Source: Struthidea cinerea
Taxonomy: Eukaryota; Chordata; Aves; Passeriformes; Corcoracidae
Length of the DNA: 64,000 bases
Direction of reading: 5' to 3'
Assembly (NCBI GenBank): GCA_013397865.1
Contig: VZTI01005197.1
Span: forward strand, 2,398,533 to 2,462,532
Shown here: positions 10,501 to 22,650 of the stretch, piece after piece
How the letters are laid out: every line of letters starts with the position of its first letter
How positions within the stretch are numbered: the stretch's first letter is position 1
The notes under the pieces: generated by a model
Told to the model about the DNA's origin: nothing
The model's database searches: none
What the model saw: only the letters and a program-made list of their open reading frames with translations
Program-made: the position numbers and the translations under genes

Positions 10501-12897
10501 GGACAAGAAAATGAGGTGATTATGATGGTGCCAGGAACCTTCTGCACAGTGGCAGTCTGCGGCACTGAAAGGGGGTTAAAATAGCCTCTCTTTTTTTCCC
10601 TTTTGATGACATTTGAGCTCTAGAGCCAGAGCAGTAAAGCTGCTGCCAAGATATTATCAGGCTTTTCTTCTACTTTCTTATTTTACTAAGTGGGTTTTTT
10701 GAAACTGAAGCTTACACAAAATGATCAGCAAAAGAAATTAGCAGTCTGGCTAATGTGCTAAGTCATTCTGAGAGCCCGTAAAACTTTAATGCAGGAAACA
10801 AAACTGCAGGGCCCTGTCCCTCTTCAGCTGTACTGCCATTAACCTGACCCTGCCACCCGGCCACATAACTCTGATTTTTATGTCATCTGTTGTGATATTG
10901 GGGCAACACTGTTAACCTGTTCTGAAGCGGGAGACTGAAGTTAGCTGCCAGCGAGGCATATATTAGTTACGGAATTAGAGACTATCAGAGCAGGCAAGGC
11001 AAAAATTTTACTTGAATCTGACTTTTTGCCATGTCCCTGTCTCTGTCCACTGCCAAAGAGAGGAGCCTAGCTGGCTCTCCTGCCTGACTGTGGCTCTGGG
11101 GTGGGGAGGAGCCAGAGCCCTGTGGCAGCAGCAGCAGTGGCTCCAGAGCTGCTGCCCACTCTGCTGTTCTGCTGCACTGTGGCAGCAACACAAATGTTCC
11201 CCCGTGGGGGATGATTGGCTCTTCCCCATCTCCTTGGAAAGACACACAGCAGCCAGTGTGGCTCAGTCTAACAAGGTCTGAGCTGGAAAAAAAAGGAAAA
11301 AACCCTTGTTGATCATGAAGGGGAGGAGTGGGAAGGGATCTTGACAGAGCCTATATAATCTGCTTTATAAAAAGCAAAAAGAAAACAAGTGCTTATATGT
11401 TCTCTGGAGCAAAAATGTTAAAAGCAGAAGTGAATAGCTTACTTCTAATATAAACAATGTCTAGCTACATTTGCCATTTGGAAAAAAACATTAATATCTT
11501 TTGAGAAAATACCACCCACTCCAGATCTCACTGGGGGATGCTAACAGCTCTGCAAGAGCTTTTGATAAAATGAGCTTGCAGTAGGTCGGCATGACCTCCA
11601 TCCAACTTGACTCATTTGCAGAGCCTGATAAAAGTGCTGCTGTATTTCTAGGCTGGTGTGAAAGCACAGGCTGGGAGGGAGAGAACATTAGAACTAACTG
11701 GGAAGTGCAGGAGCTGAAGGTCCATAACCACACTCCCATTTCAATGTTTTGAGAGTAACTTTTTTCAGAACGAAATAGCTTCTAAACAGCTGCTCAAACC
11801 AATACTGAGCACTTTATGACAGTGAAGGATTGGGACTGTACCGAACTCTGCCCCACATAGGTAATTTCTAGCAGATCCAGAGTAATGAGTCCTTTCCACA
11901 GTGCAGTTTAACAGAGAAGACTTTAGACTGACAACAATTCAGATACTGTAATGAAAAGCAATATTTGTATCTGAATTTGATATTGGCACAGTGCATGGCT
12001 CCTATGTTTGCAACCCATCCCTGCAAATATATCATCCTGTTTCTTTGCAGCAATTGTGTTCTGCCGAGGAACTCTTACAATGTAGAGAATGCCTTCCCTG
12101 CCACACAAAACAGTAGGAAGGCCAGATGCTTGTCTTTGAGCAGTAGCATCTCCTTTAGGAAGGCCCAAAGGTGAAATTTCTGATCCTTTCAGCTTTTAAA
12201 TACGGCCCTTGCGATGTAGCAGGTGATTGTGCATCAAAGGCTTTCTGACAGGAGGTCATATTTGACCAGTTAATTAAATCGTCATGTTGCAAAGGATTAC
12301 GTGCTTGAAGGAAATAAGAAACACCTACATCTGTGCTTGAAGGACCTCACCAATATTATCAAATAGATTTTGATTCAATGCAAATTACTTGTATAACAGG
12401 ACATTATATTCAGTAAAATGGTAGATCCTATTAGCAAGGAAAATCCATCTCTGGGTCTTTTCCAGGAAGTTGCCATTCAAGTTGCAAACACTGTTAAAAT
12501 CCAAAAGTGTTTGTGATTCTTTCAATAAGAGGAGCTCTTTCTATTAGTTGTAAGGCCCTGCTGCTGTAGGGACTTGCTGTTCTCTCATGGGAGCAGAGCA
12601 GGAGCTTATTGCAAAGCTGAAGGCAGTTTTTATAAATAACTTAGCCCCAAATGCAGTCTTCTATTACAACAGTCTAACGGACAAAGATATTCTTACCTTG
12701 GTTGGGAATGAGTGAAGATGTTCGCTTTGCCTGTAACAATGGTGTCTGTTGCATTTTTTTCTTCAAAGGTTATGGCGATAAAGGCAGGAAATCAAAAAGT
12801 TCTGAATAAGTTAATTGGTCTGGTACAAAGGAAGACACAAGGACGGTCCAATCCTGTTCTGGTGAAGAAGTTATTAGAGAAGAAGCTATCAGAGTAG
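4463..12897 (+). CDS. GATB: GATB gene, 3' part (last four coding exons): mitochondrial Glu-tRNA(Gln) amidotransferase subunit B
   Basis: Four exons (4463-4596, 4983-5061, 10381-10515, 12769-12897) join in frame into the last about 158 residues of GatB. The spliced reading runs through [46 protein letters not shown] and LLEKKLSE before a TAG stop; these are hallmarks of the GatB C-terminal (GatB/YqeY) helical domain. GatB is known as the subunit of mitochondrial GatCAB that, with GatA and GatC, converts Glu-tRNA(Gln) to Gln-tRNA(Gln); the C-terminal domain contacts tRNA. The kinase-like amidotransferase core is encoded by exons left of the window; I searched 1-4462 by eye and found none of them. 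The gene runs towards FHIP1A, which is on the other strand. Identity is confident; exact exon edges rest on GT/AG sites and phase agreement. Confidence 0.95.
4983..5061 (+). CDS. GATB: GATB exon (third from last)
   Basis: Acceptor ttttccctag and donor CAG|gtaagt are both strong. The 79-nt exon completes the split serine codon and then encodes [20 protein letters not shown] followed by SSAAKQ. The leucine-rich stretch and the SSSAAKQ motif are typical of the GatB/YqeY domain. It ends in phase 0. Confidence 0.93.
5062..10380 (+). other. GATB: GATB intron, 5.3 kb
   Basis: Bounded by a gtaagt donor and a ttttcag acceptor. The sequence is mostly AT-rich; 6550-7750 is clearly more GC-rich and carries several overlapping open frames of 60-119 codons on both strands, none with a recognisable domain. 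An A/C-rich simple stretch lies at about 8757-8810. No repeat family was identified. Confidence 0.85.
10381..10515 (+). CDS. GATB: GATB exon (second from last)
   Basis: Acceptor tgtgattttcag. The 135-nt exon encodes [20 protein letters not shown] and continues to IDGQENE, in phase 0 at both ends. The ELW..EGKTP..IV pattern is diagnostic of the GatB tail domain. The donor GAG|gtgatt is weak. I chose it because joining at this point to [10 protein letters not shown] keeps the spacing expected of the family; reading on would add residues without family support. Confidence 0.88.
10516..12768 (+). other. GATB: GATB intron, 2.25 kb
   Basis: Between the last two GATB coding exons. The region around 11115-11165 is rich in CAG/CTG triplets (agcagcagcag and ctgctg runs) but is not a long uninterrupted repeat. 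I see no other gene or element. Confidence 0.85.
12769..12897 (+). CDS. GATB: GATB last coding exon with stop codon
   Basis: Acceptor ttttcttcaaag. The exon encodes 42 residues, starting [20 protein letters not shown] and ending LLEKKLSE, then TAG at 12895-12897. The KLIGLV..T..R.NP..V...L motif is the conserved end of GatB proteins, and the family normally ends within one or two residues of this point, so the C-terminus is complete. A poly(A) signal follows about 310 bases downstream. Confidence 0.93.
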   Translation, partial: VMAIKAGNQKVLNKLIGLVQRKTQGRSNPVLVKKLLEKKLSE

Positions 12898-13230
12898 CCA
12901 AAAGAGAAAAAGCACACAAGCAACTACAGAAACATGTGCTTCATTCTGCCTGCAAATGAACTTTGGTGTCTCCTCGTGCAGCATCAGGCTTGTTGGTTGT
13001 ACTTCAAGCAGCTTGACGTCCCAGTCTTCCCTGGATGCATCAGCCAAAGGCAGATGGGCTAGAGAAAAGCAGGATACAGGCATTTGCATCTCCCTCGCTT
13101 TGATGTGGCACTTGGAAATGTGATTTCCACACAGCCCTGGGAAACAAGCTCCCAGAGGTGTCTGAGAGTATGCAGAGAGCTGAAACTGCATGGGTTAGTT
13201 TTCTAATAAAGCAGGTACAAATTCAGCTTT
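12898..13230 (+). other. GATB: GATB 3' untranslated region
   Basis: Non-coding stretch between the GATB stop and the poly(A) signal at 13205. No repeat was recognised in it. The right edge is an estimate, placed about 20 bases past the AATAAA. Confidence 0.7.
13205..13210 (+). terminator. GATB: GATB polyadenylation signal AATAAA
   Basis: Canonical AATAAA about 310 bases after the stop codon. A GT-rich run (gctgtgtgtttgtg, around 13234-13247) lies about 25-40 bases further on, which is where a downstream element is expected. This is the first good signal after the GATB stop. Confidence 0.75.
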
Positions 13231-13685
13231 TCTTGGCTGTGTGTTTGTGAGGAGGGAGATTCACAATCTCAAATACTCAGTCTGGGGATGCACACTGTAG
13301 CTCACTGTCAGTGTGAGCATAATAGTAACAATGACTAAAACACCCAGCAGTAATTGAGGAGACCATGTGTGCCTCGATGCCTAACAGAAGGAAAAAAAAG
13401 TTCACTGCTATCATTCTTCCTGGTTTCTAAGGGGAAAGGATGAAGTCATGAGCTGCTTAAGTGTGTGCCTGAGGGTAGTGCCATAGACAGAAGTGCCAGC
13501 ATCTCGCGGTGTCAGATTGTTTGCTCCTTCTCCCAGTTATGCACCCATGTGCCTGCTTTGCCTGCTCTCAGTTCTGAGGAGTGCCTGACGGATGTGTGCC
13601 TGAGCCCTTCTGAGGGTCACATCCCATTTTGGCCTCAAAGGTTCAGAACAGCAGATGTGCTTCTGCCAGCCCTGCAGAACAAGTA

Positions 13686-13795
13686 GAATCATAGAATAGC
13701 TGGAGTTGGAAGACGCACAAGGATCACTGGAGTCCAGCCCCTGGCCCTTCACAGAACAGCCCCAGGAATCACACCACGTGCCTGAGAAAGTGGTG
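13686..13795 (-). mobile_element. CR1 LINE 3' end fragment
   Basis: Starts gaatcatagaatagctggag, the reverse complement of a CR1 3' end, and continues with ccagcccctggcccttcaca and cagccccaggaatcacaccac, as in the CR1 subfamilies common in birds. Minus orientation. It lies about 480 bases past the GATB poly(A) signal. The right edge is approximate. Confidence 0.85.
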
Positions 13796-14571
13796 TCTTT
13801 TTCTAATGCAGTAGCTCAGTAAACGGACCACTTGCTCCAGTTTGGTTTTTTTTCTCTGCAGACAAGAACTTGGCCCTCTGTTACAAATGCCCAGGGCTGC
13901 TGCTTCTATGGCATATGGTTTTCTGCTGTCACCTGGAACTGCACTGCTTTGGGGAAGGAATGGAACATGTAATTGGCTTACCAAAACTGAGCTGGATTCA
14001 GCTGGGGTCCAGTCCTGCTCCACTACTTAATCCGAAGAGGTGTTTTAAGCTGGTAGTTTTTATATCTTTTGTTTTTTCAGTTCCTGGCTTTCAGTACCCA
14101 CTGAAATGCAGGGATCTGGAATAAACTTCCCCATCCCAACCAACTTTAGCTGATCAAGCCAATAACAGGAAATGCAACAAGGAGCGTCAAATTTACATGT
14201 AGTAGGGAGATAAATCCTATTTAGTACCAGATGCTTGAAGTTCTTAAATCCCTCCTGGAGACTGCTAAGCCATACTTTTTAAAGATCAGATCTACCTCAG
14301 GCCTCATAGCTGCTTCTTCAGAATTGTTCTTTAGGATGTGCCTGCAGGGTAGACATTGTCACAGGAGTGCAGCAGGTGTGGCCCTGGGACTTCAGTCACC
14401 TTTGGCAAATGTGATGCTTGCAGCACTGGTTCAAAGTAGGTTGATGGCAGTTCCTCCTCCTGAGTGGCAGTGCTGATGTTATATCTTGAGGAGGACATTG
14501 CTGTACAAACTGGCTGAGGTTCAAGTGCAAACTCTTTCATTAGAAGGAAAAAACCCTTTGGTTTTCAATAC

Positions 14572-14577
14572 ATTTAA
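14572..14577 (-). terminator. FHIP1A: Candidate distal FHIP1A poly(A) signal (ATTAAA)
   Basis: On the minus strand, a very AT-rich stretch leads to CATTAAATG, followed after about 25 bases by a T-rich run. This resembles the end of a long 3' UTR, but it is 10.5 kb past the stop; nearer AATAAA hexamers exist at 22645-22650 and 19711-19716. Low certainty. Confidence 0.25.
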
Positions 14578-15317
14578 TGAATAAAATGCATACCCATTAT
14601 TCACAAAATGTACCTTTACAATTCAAGCATCAACATACAGCTTACAAAAAGCAATAACTGCAGTCAAAAACTGTGACCCTTCAAAAACCAATCAACCAAA
14701 CAAAAAGCCTAAACCTCCAAAAACTCCCCGCAAATCACACCGTGCCCAGGATTTTCCTGTAATTTGACCTTCACACTAAGGCTTCTACTATCACTTTCCA
14801 CATCATGGGCAAAAAGTACCATCTTTTCTTAAGAGTGGTGTGAATTTTCAGGTAAGTTTTCAGACAATAAAGGTTTAGACTATACAAGAAACTAAGTATT
14901 GGAATTCTGTTCAATTCTTGCCATGGCAGCAAGAAACAAGAAGGCACAAGGCTTTCTGCATGAAATCTTGGAGATACTCCCTCCATTTAGAAAAACACAG
15001 CTGTTTCCCAGAGGTGGTCCTCCAAGGTTAGTGCTTGTTGTTGCACAGCTGGATGCTGCTGTGCTGAGTTCCCCACTGCTATAGTGGGTACCTTTTAAAA
15101 AAGGGAAATCAAAACAACAATGTATTTGGGAGAGTAATAGTTAAGCTGATTTAAAAGAAGGAAGGATCTCAACTAATGTAGCAAGGCTACTGCTGATAAT
15201 TCTCTCTACGGGCTACTTCTTCTTAGCCACTCTTTTACTGTAGAATTATACTTTGCTAATACGGTGCAAAACCTGTTAAAAATCATCAGCCAGGTTCTCT
15301 CTGAGTAGAGTCTGTGT

Positions 15318-16336
15318 CAGTACATCATGCAGCTGGGCATGTGCAAAGCACTTGACACTGTTCTGCATGGCATCCTTATCTCTAAAATGGAAAGACATGG
15401 ATTTGATGGGTGGAACACTCACAGGATAAGGAACTGGCTGTCTGGTTGCACTCAAAGAGCTGCAGTCAGAATCTTGATGTCCAGTGGAGCCATCCAGGGG
15501 TCGTCACTGGGCCTGGCCCTGTTTAACATCTTTGTTGGTGACAAGGACAGTGGGACTGAGTAGCTCCCTCATCAGCAAGTTCTCTGATGACACCAAGCTG
15601 TGTGGTGTGGTTGACACTGGAGGACAGGGATACCATCCAGAGGGATCTGGACAGGCTTGAGAAGTGGGGCTGTGCAGAGAAGTGGGACTTGTGGGTGTTG
15701 GGGGATGACAAACTCGACGTGACCTGGCCATGTACACTCGCAGCCCAGAAAGCCAGTTGTGTCCTGGGCTGCATCCAAAGCCCCGTGGGCAGCAGGGCAA
15801 GGGAGTGGATTCTGCCCCTCTGCTCCGTTCTGGTGGGACCTCCCCTGCAGTGCTGCATCCAGCTCTGGAGTCCCAGCACAGGAAGGATACAGACCTGTTG
15901 GAGTGAGTCCAGAGGAGGCCATGAAGGTGATCAGAGGGCTGGAACATCTCACCTGTGAGGAGAGGCTCAGACAGTTGGGGCTGTTCGGCATTAGGAGAAG
16001 AAGGCTCTGGAGAGACCTTACAGCACCTTCCAGTACTTAAAGGGGGCCAACAAGAGAGCTGGAGAAGGACAAGGGCATGTAGTGGTAAGATGAGCGGGAA
16101 TGGCTTTAAGATGAGAGAGGGCAGGTTTAGACTGGATATTTGGAAAAAAGTCTCTACTGTGAAGCACTGGAACAGGTTGCCCATAAAAGCTGTAGATGCT
16201 TCATCATTCGAAGTGTTCAAGTCCAGGTTGGATGGGGCTTTGGGCACCCTCGTCTAGTGGGAGGTGTCCCTGCCCATGGCAGAGGGGTGGGTTAGAACTA
16301 GATTAAGGTTCCATCCAACCCAAACCATTCTGTGGC
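15318..16336 (+). mobile_element. Degraded CR1 LINE copy (3' part of ORF2 plus 3' end)
   Basis: Conceptual pieces of the CR1 reverse transcriptase can be read across frames: ALDTVLHGILISKMERHGFD, NWLSGCTQRAAV, LFNIF, LSKFSDDTKLCG, QRDLDRLEKW, then the later block GCIQSPVGSRAREWILPL and the tail HWNRLPIKAVDASSFEVFKS. The region that normally lies between the RDLDRL block and the following DDKL block is much shortened, and several frameshifts and stops are present, so it is a dead, 5'-truncated copy. The 3' end around 16310-16336 (ccaacccaaaccattctgtg) is CR1-typical. On the opposite strand it gives a 247-codon open frame with no meaning. Confidence 0.9.
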
Positions 16337-19300
16337 TTACTGTAAGCCTCAGTCTGTTTTCACCTCCACCTGCCAGACACGATGGATAACAAGAAAGATG
16401 AAAAAGAGATAATTGTAATATTCTTCCCGTCCAGGGAAGGGAAAGAGCAGCCATAGTCTATAAATTTTGCACTGTATTATGAAACAGTCACTTCTGAAAT
16501 TTTTTAAGAACTCTTGCAGACACACACAAAATGTAAATTTCCTTTTGACAGGAAAAAAAGTGGTTTGAGTCAATTGAGATCAAGATAATGAAGCTTTTTA
16601 ACATTTGTGGAGATACCAGCTATCAACTTCAAAGCAGTGATAGCTGGCAGTGCTCAGACCTAGCGATGGGAAGGCTCAGTAGGGCCAGCTCATGTTGCTC
16701 CCACTATCCCAGCCTGCATTAAGGGGCTCATCAGTCACTTCACACCCTTTTGACTGAACCAATATAACCAAAACATGGGATCCTTTTTGGCTGCCAAGGC
16801 TCTGATACAGCAGCCTAAATACAACCACCACCTTCCCATTCCCCTAAATGGAGCTCAAGGCAAATTCTAAATACTCAACAAGTGAACGCTGTACTGAGCA
16901 AAACAAACAGCTTTGGTTTATATCTGCTTAGCAGTAGTTCCTGAGCACATAAAAAAAGCAGAAGCAACAGCCTCAAGTAATTAGTGTCTGCTACTGTAAA
17001 GACAAATAAAACAACCCTACAGGACAGGTGGGTCTGCAGGATACAAGGCAGAGCCTGACTGTGAAGTGTTGGATGTAGAACATTCTGCAGACCAGGAGGC
17101 TGTTCCAAGTGTCACTGTATCGAGGCTGGAACTCTGGAATGAAGATTGAGGCTTTGACCCCAACTTGGAAGTCTCATTTAGCTACTCCAGTGCTCTCTGA
17201 TCTAATGATTGCAGATGCCATCTGTGCAACAGCATCAGGCAGGGTGAATTAAGGACAGTTTCATGCAGATTTTCAGCAGTAACCATCCACGAACAGAGGA
17301 CCAAGGAAAATGCTCACAAATTAAAAGCTGACACCAGACACTGTCACGACCATCTCATCTACTCATTGCTGGAAGTCTTTTAGGAGGTCAGGCCTGAGGG
17401 TGGAGAGCTGATACTTATATCCCCTATAGCTGAGGTATCCTGTATCTGAGGCTGCAGAAGAGGAGACGAAAGTTGTCTAAAAAGATGCTGGCAATGCTGT
17501 AAGTAGTGAAGAAAGAATTTCTAGCGCTCAGCCTTGGCTGCAGAGTTTAATTTTAACTGTGTTAAAAATAGAAGCATATGAGAGGAACCTTAACTAAAAA
17601 ATGATAGCAGAGCATTCAGCTGCGATTTCGGTGCAGCCCCTTTCCACCCCGCTTTACGGTGTGGCATCGGGGTTCTGGGATGCTCTTGTTTCTCTTCTGA
17701 GCACCCTCTCTCTACCTACACTTTCACAACCACTGACCTCAGCAGCACCTTTCCAGGGATTTATGGCCTTGGGTGCATGCTCAACATGGAGAGCGTTTGT
17801 TTTTTCACACATGAAGAAAAACAAATTTGGTTTAGAGTCAGCTCTCTTTTCTCAAACTGCACGAAGGATAAGAAGGAATAGCACACTGCTGGTTGGTTTG
17901 CCCTCGTTGCCAGCATCTTCCTTAAAATGCTGTTTACACATACTCATACACAAACACATTGGGTTCTGAATCAGGCAGTGGCCACTTAAAACCAAGTTAC
18001 AGCAGACAGGAGGTCTACATTTATCAACCCAAAGGCTCAGAAGCTTCCCTGCATTGGGTTGGTTTCAAGTGCAAGTTGTCCTCTGTCCCCTCAGAAGCCG
18101 CAAATATGCAGGTAATACACAGACAGAGAGGATTCTATTGCTAAACATGTGAGGAATGCAATAAAATACAAACTCCTAGGTTGTCATAACCTGTAATTTG
18201 CTGTGCCTTTTTCTGCCCATTGTGATGGCAAATTTAGACTTCATCTTCAAGAGCCCCTGGGCCAAGCCACATCAGTAACTAGGGATGACTGCAGTGGGAA
18301 CACAAAACCTCCGGGAATGCTCCTCCTCTCCTGACTGTACTCCAGCACACATCCCACATTAGGCTGTACAGCCTGAATCTTAACTGCAATAAAGCAAACT
18401 GCAGAAATGCACAGATGCCACCATGAGGGAGCAAAGCATCCTAGTCCCAGTTCCTTAAGATCTCCTGTAGGGCATACAGGCATTTCACAACTGTCTGCAG
18501 CATTTGCTGACCAGCTGCAGATATAAGTGGTCAGAGACCCTGACTTCTGGTTCTTCCCCTTTATCTGTGTGGGGGAAGGTCCAATTCATGACCCTGTGAA
18601 CGATTCCCATCTTGCCTGCTGGCTTTGCCCGAGAAAAAGACTGGTGACAGCTGTGCCAGACCCCATGTTATCCCACCTCATACACAGACAGCAAAGTAAT
18701 CCATGCGACATTCCCTGCCTTGTCATTGCAGCCGCTGGAGAAAGGCCTCCATCTGAGTCCAGTACTTGGAGCTGCAGAGTTGTACTGCCATGATCCTCAC
18801 AAGAGCCAACAGCTTCACTGTAGGGAATGCTCCCTCCATGCACAGCCGTTTTGTGTAAGCACAAAGCAAAAGCTCTCCCAACATGTGGTTGCATCAGCCA
18901 CAGCTGTAATTGTCTAACCCAGTAAGCAGGCATAACCATCAGTAAGCTGTATTTCAGCTGCTCAAGAGGCCACACTTTCAGGCTGGTCTTAGAGGCTGCT
19001 AGATTTTTTCACATTGAAGCTCAAGAACCAATGTAATGACCCTGGAGATTTACAAAAGACGCTGATCAGTGTTTCTAAACACCAAGCTGTGCTTGGACAC
19101 CAAGAGACGTGAGTTGTTGGCTCAAGCTGCAGCAAGGGACACTGAGACCCAGGGCTACTCCCTCTCCTTTGAGGATGAGCTGGCATTTAGTCTGAGCTCT
19201 GGCCAAACTGACACAGCAGCACTGAGCTGGACACAGTTTAGTTGTCTTGGATTTGACTCATCCATGTTATTTTTTGGTCTAAATCCAAGCTAGTTATTTT

Positions 19301-22300
19301 TAAAGTAGACTGCAATAAAACACAGCTGCTGTGGAATTGGCTTCATCAGAGACGCAGGTTTGCAGGTATTTAGTCCACAGTACATAATTGTATGCGGACA
19401 GTCTGCTGAAGTGCCAAAGTTGAGAAATGCAGCCTTTGCACAAAAGTTCCATCAGGGCTTTTAGCCCAGAGACTTCAGTCTTAATTTAATCCAGCTGCCA
19501 CACAAGAACCATTATAATCAATGAACAAAAAGAAGATTTGCACAGTCAGCAACAAAATGCCACTTTAAGCACCTACATATTTGAGAATCCAAGTAATGCT
19601 CCTTTTCATAAATAAGAGGCTTCCAACGGAGCATGTAACAAATGAAGTACATTGATGCTGGGCCACAAAATGTTTAGAAAAGCTGGGGGCCACTAAAAAA
19701 ATAAAGTGCATTTATTTAGAGCAGGGCTTTGATCACCAACAAAGTCACAGAAACAGCGTTGCATTCTGTGTCTGTCTGCGGTCAGACAGCTGGCACCACC
19801 ATCATCTTATCCAAGTACCTATTTATGCAAGTCTGACATCACCTTCACAAGGTGCAATTTTTACCTTCCTTTGCACATTCCTGTCCCAAAACATCACACA
19901 GCAGTGCTATCCACTTGGACAGGTACTGTAGGACATGGTCATATTCACTTTTCAAGTTTGAGCTTTTTCTTTCTAGTCCCTGATAAATCAGAGCAACACA
20001 AACGTAAATTCTGCATTTCACACAGAGGGAAGTGCCCCCTGCAAATCTGTGGTGTTTTACCTTTGGTTTGCTCATTAATGTAAGCAGCCCAGGTGCCATG
20101 TACCCTCCATTTCTGCTGATAATGCTCAAAGAGTGCAAGGAGGAACATACTCTTAATTATCTAAATCGGATCTGGACACAGCAGCATCGTTACTGTACAG
20201 TGCCAGAGCTATCTGCGTTAAAAGAAAGAGGAAAATCCCAGTATTCTACTCATAAACACAGATGCAATTTAAATGTTACAAATGTAATGGGAGCTGTCAT
20301 AAGAAGTGCAGGCATGACATAGCAATTCAGTAAATACAGCGGAGTAAATTGCTTATTAGATCAAGCCATCCTCAAACAGGAGCGGTGGCTACAAATTCAA
20401 ATGATACAATGACATAGTTTAACTGCAACGAATCACACTGCTCCCATCCTTTTCTTTCCAACCCTCAGATTTTAGAGGGTCTTAGGGGAGCTAAAAAACC
20501 CTCCTGAAGCACAAAACCTTCTGAGAGGCTTAAGCAGAGTGCAAAAAAGGGTAGTGAGTGTGTATATGCTGTGCTGGATGGTGAACTTCTCTTGGTAAAC
20601 AGAACTTGAACTGTTGAACTTAAAACCTTGGACTCTGCAGGATGCTGCGAGTTTGTTTGCAAATTTTTTTCTCTGAAGGACTGAACAGACCACTTGGGCT
20701 TTGTGCACAGGCCAAAGAGTGGCCATCAGTGGCAGGAATGCTGCTCAGGCTTATTGTCTATCCAGTCCTGCTCCCATTCCAAAGCACGGCCCCCTGCTAA
20801 TGTCCGAGGTCCACCTCAATCACGCTTTGTTTTCTCCCATTCTAGGAAATTTTCTGATCTTACTAAAAATACCAAATCACACCTGAAAGGCAAATGCTCT
20901 GTACCGCAGCATGACACCACTGAATTCAGACTTTTTACAAAGTGACAAACCCCAAAGAAAGAGGAAGGAAGTAATTTATGAACAGGATGCTGGGAAGGAT
21001 GTACCTGGGTGTGCTGGTGGGAGGGACAGTCCGTGCTTGATACTGGAATTTTCTCATGTCTACAGAATACAGCTGAAAACAGAAGTTCTAATTTCTGTTC
21101 TTCCAAACCAGTATCAGAAGTTACCAGGACAAAAAAAGACAATGCATTTTTCACACCCAGAACTGTAACACCAACAACTTGATCTCATTTGAAATATCAT
21201 AATATTCTCTAGGGCACACATGGAAAAGATCAAATTAAAGACAAATGCCTAGAATACAATAATAAAGGTAGTAAGCACAGCCAGCAACACAACACATGAA
21301 CTGCACCTGACTATACATGTCCAAAGATCAGCACAAGCATGAATGAAATTGCTCAATACTTTAGTCCAATTAATACAAACCATGTGTATGTTTACTGAGA
21401 CTAACCCATAAAGCATCCAAAAATGGCCAAAGGTAAAAGAGAATGACTACAACTTTTTGAAGACGAAGTGCTCACTTTATAGGTAGGTTGCAAAAACAAA
21501 ACAAACAAACAAAAACCAAACCAAAAACACGCGCACAAAAAAGCAGGTTGAAATTGCTGGAAAGATTCCTTGCTATAGCAGAGCAGCTTAAAAACACACT
21601 CCAAGGCTACACCATTGGAAATGTGGCATTCACGGTTTGAAACATCTAGAAGGAGACTGGAAATTCACTTTGGTATCACTGAGCCACCACCTGCAGTCTT
21701 TGGAATAGATCTGCCAAGGCACTTCATTTGGGACTGATGCTGAGTCAATGTGCCAGAGGGACTGCTCCAGTCACACACCCACCTGAGTGTGGGGAAAACA
21801 AAATCATAGAGCACTTCCTTGTTCTTGGAAAGAGCAGCATAAGGCTGTTGTCCTCCAGGGACCTACAGGCTGGACCACAGCTTGGACCACAGGCACAGGG
21901 TTTTTTTGGGAAAGCGTGTATCATTGGTGAGAGACAGGATAACACATTATCTCACAGGAGGGAAGAAGCTTATTAAACAAGCATTTGGCTGAAGAGCTTA
22001 TGCACACAGATGTGATTCATCTCAAAAGATCAACATTTTCAAGCTAAATCACAGGTTCTGCATTTTGAAGACAGGAAGAGGCAATTCCCACCAATAGTTT
22101 TTGTGCTGGCTGCCAGACATCATGCTGCTATCACAACTGAGACACAGCTGCAAGTCTGATTCCACTCAGAAACCAAGCAATGCAAAGGTACACGTATGAT
22201 CTCCATTTTTACATTCTAGGCCAGGGTCGCTGCACTCATCCACCTCTTCCTTTTGGGGAGCTGACAAACATTTCCTGTTTGTGAGGGGACACTGTGCACC

Positions 22301-22644
22301 AACACAGCTCTGACCTTTCAGCAAGAAGCCTTCCACACAACTCCAGATCTCAAAGGCTGACTTTACCCTACTGGATGTAGAGCATAAGCTCTACTACAAT
22401 TTATGAGGAAAATCCTCTCCTTCCTCAAATTTACAGATGCTTTTTTGAGCAGTCCACATTTTAAAATACTCATGTAGCTCAACAGACCTGCTAGGATGAA
22501 ACTGCAGTGATATTTGTTGAAAACACCAAATCTCAAAAAAAACCCTTCTACCCAGAAAATAAGGATTCTCAGTTAAGAATACAAATGAAGGAAGGGAGTG
22601 TGCAGGTAGGAACTTACTGCCTCAAGCACTGGTCTGCAGAGTTC

Positions 22645-22650
22645 TTTATT
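22645..22650 (-). terminator. FHIP1A: Candidate proximal FHIP1A poly(A) signal (AATAAA)
   Basis: Minus-strand AATAAA 2.4 kb beyond the FHIP1A stop, one of two canonical hexamers I found between the two genes on this strand (the other is at 19711-19716). It lies in a run tttatttttaaataagtg. Choice of site cannot be settled from sequence. Confidence 0.3.

Noticed and set aside
11100..11180. CAG/CTG-rich stretch considered as a triplet repeat
   Set aside because: The longest uninterrupted run is only three to four units, so it is low-complexity sequence and not an expandable array.
15504..16247. 247-codon open frame on the minus strand
   Set aside because: It is the antisense of a degraded CR1 element; the plus strand shows CR1 reverse transcriptase blocks, so the frame is an accident of GC-rich repeat sequence.
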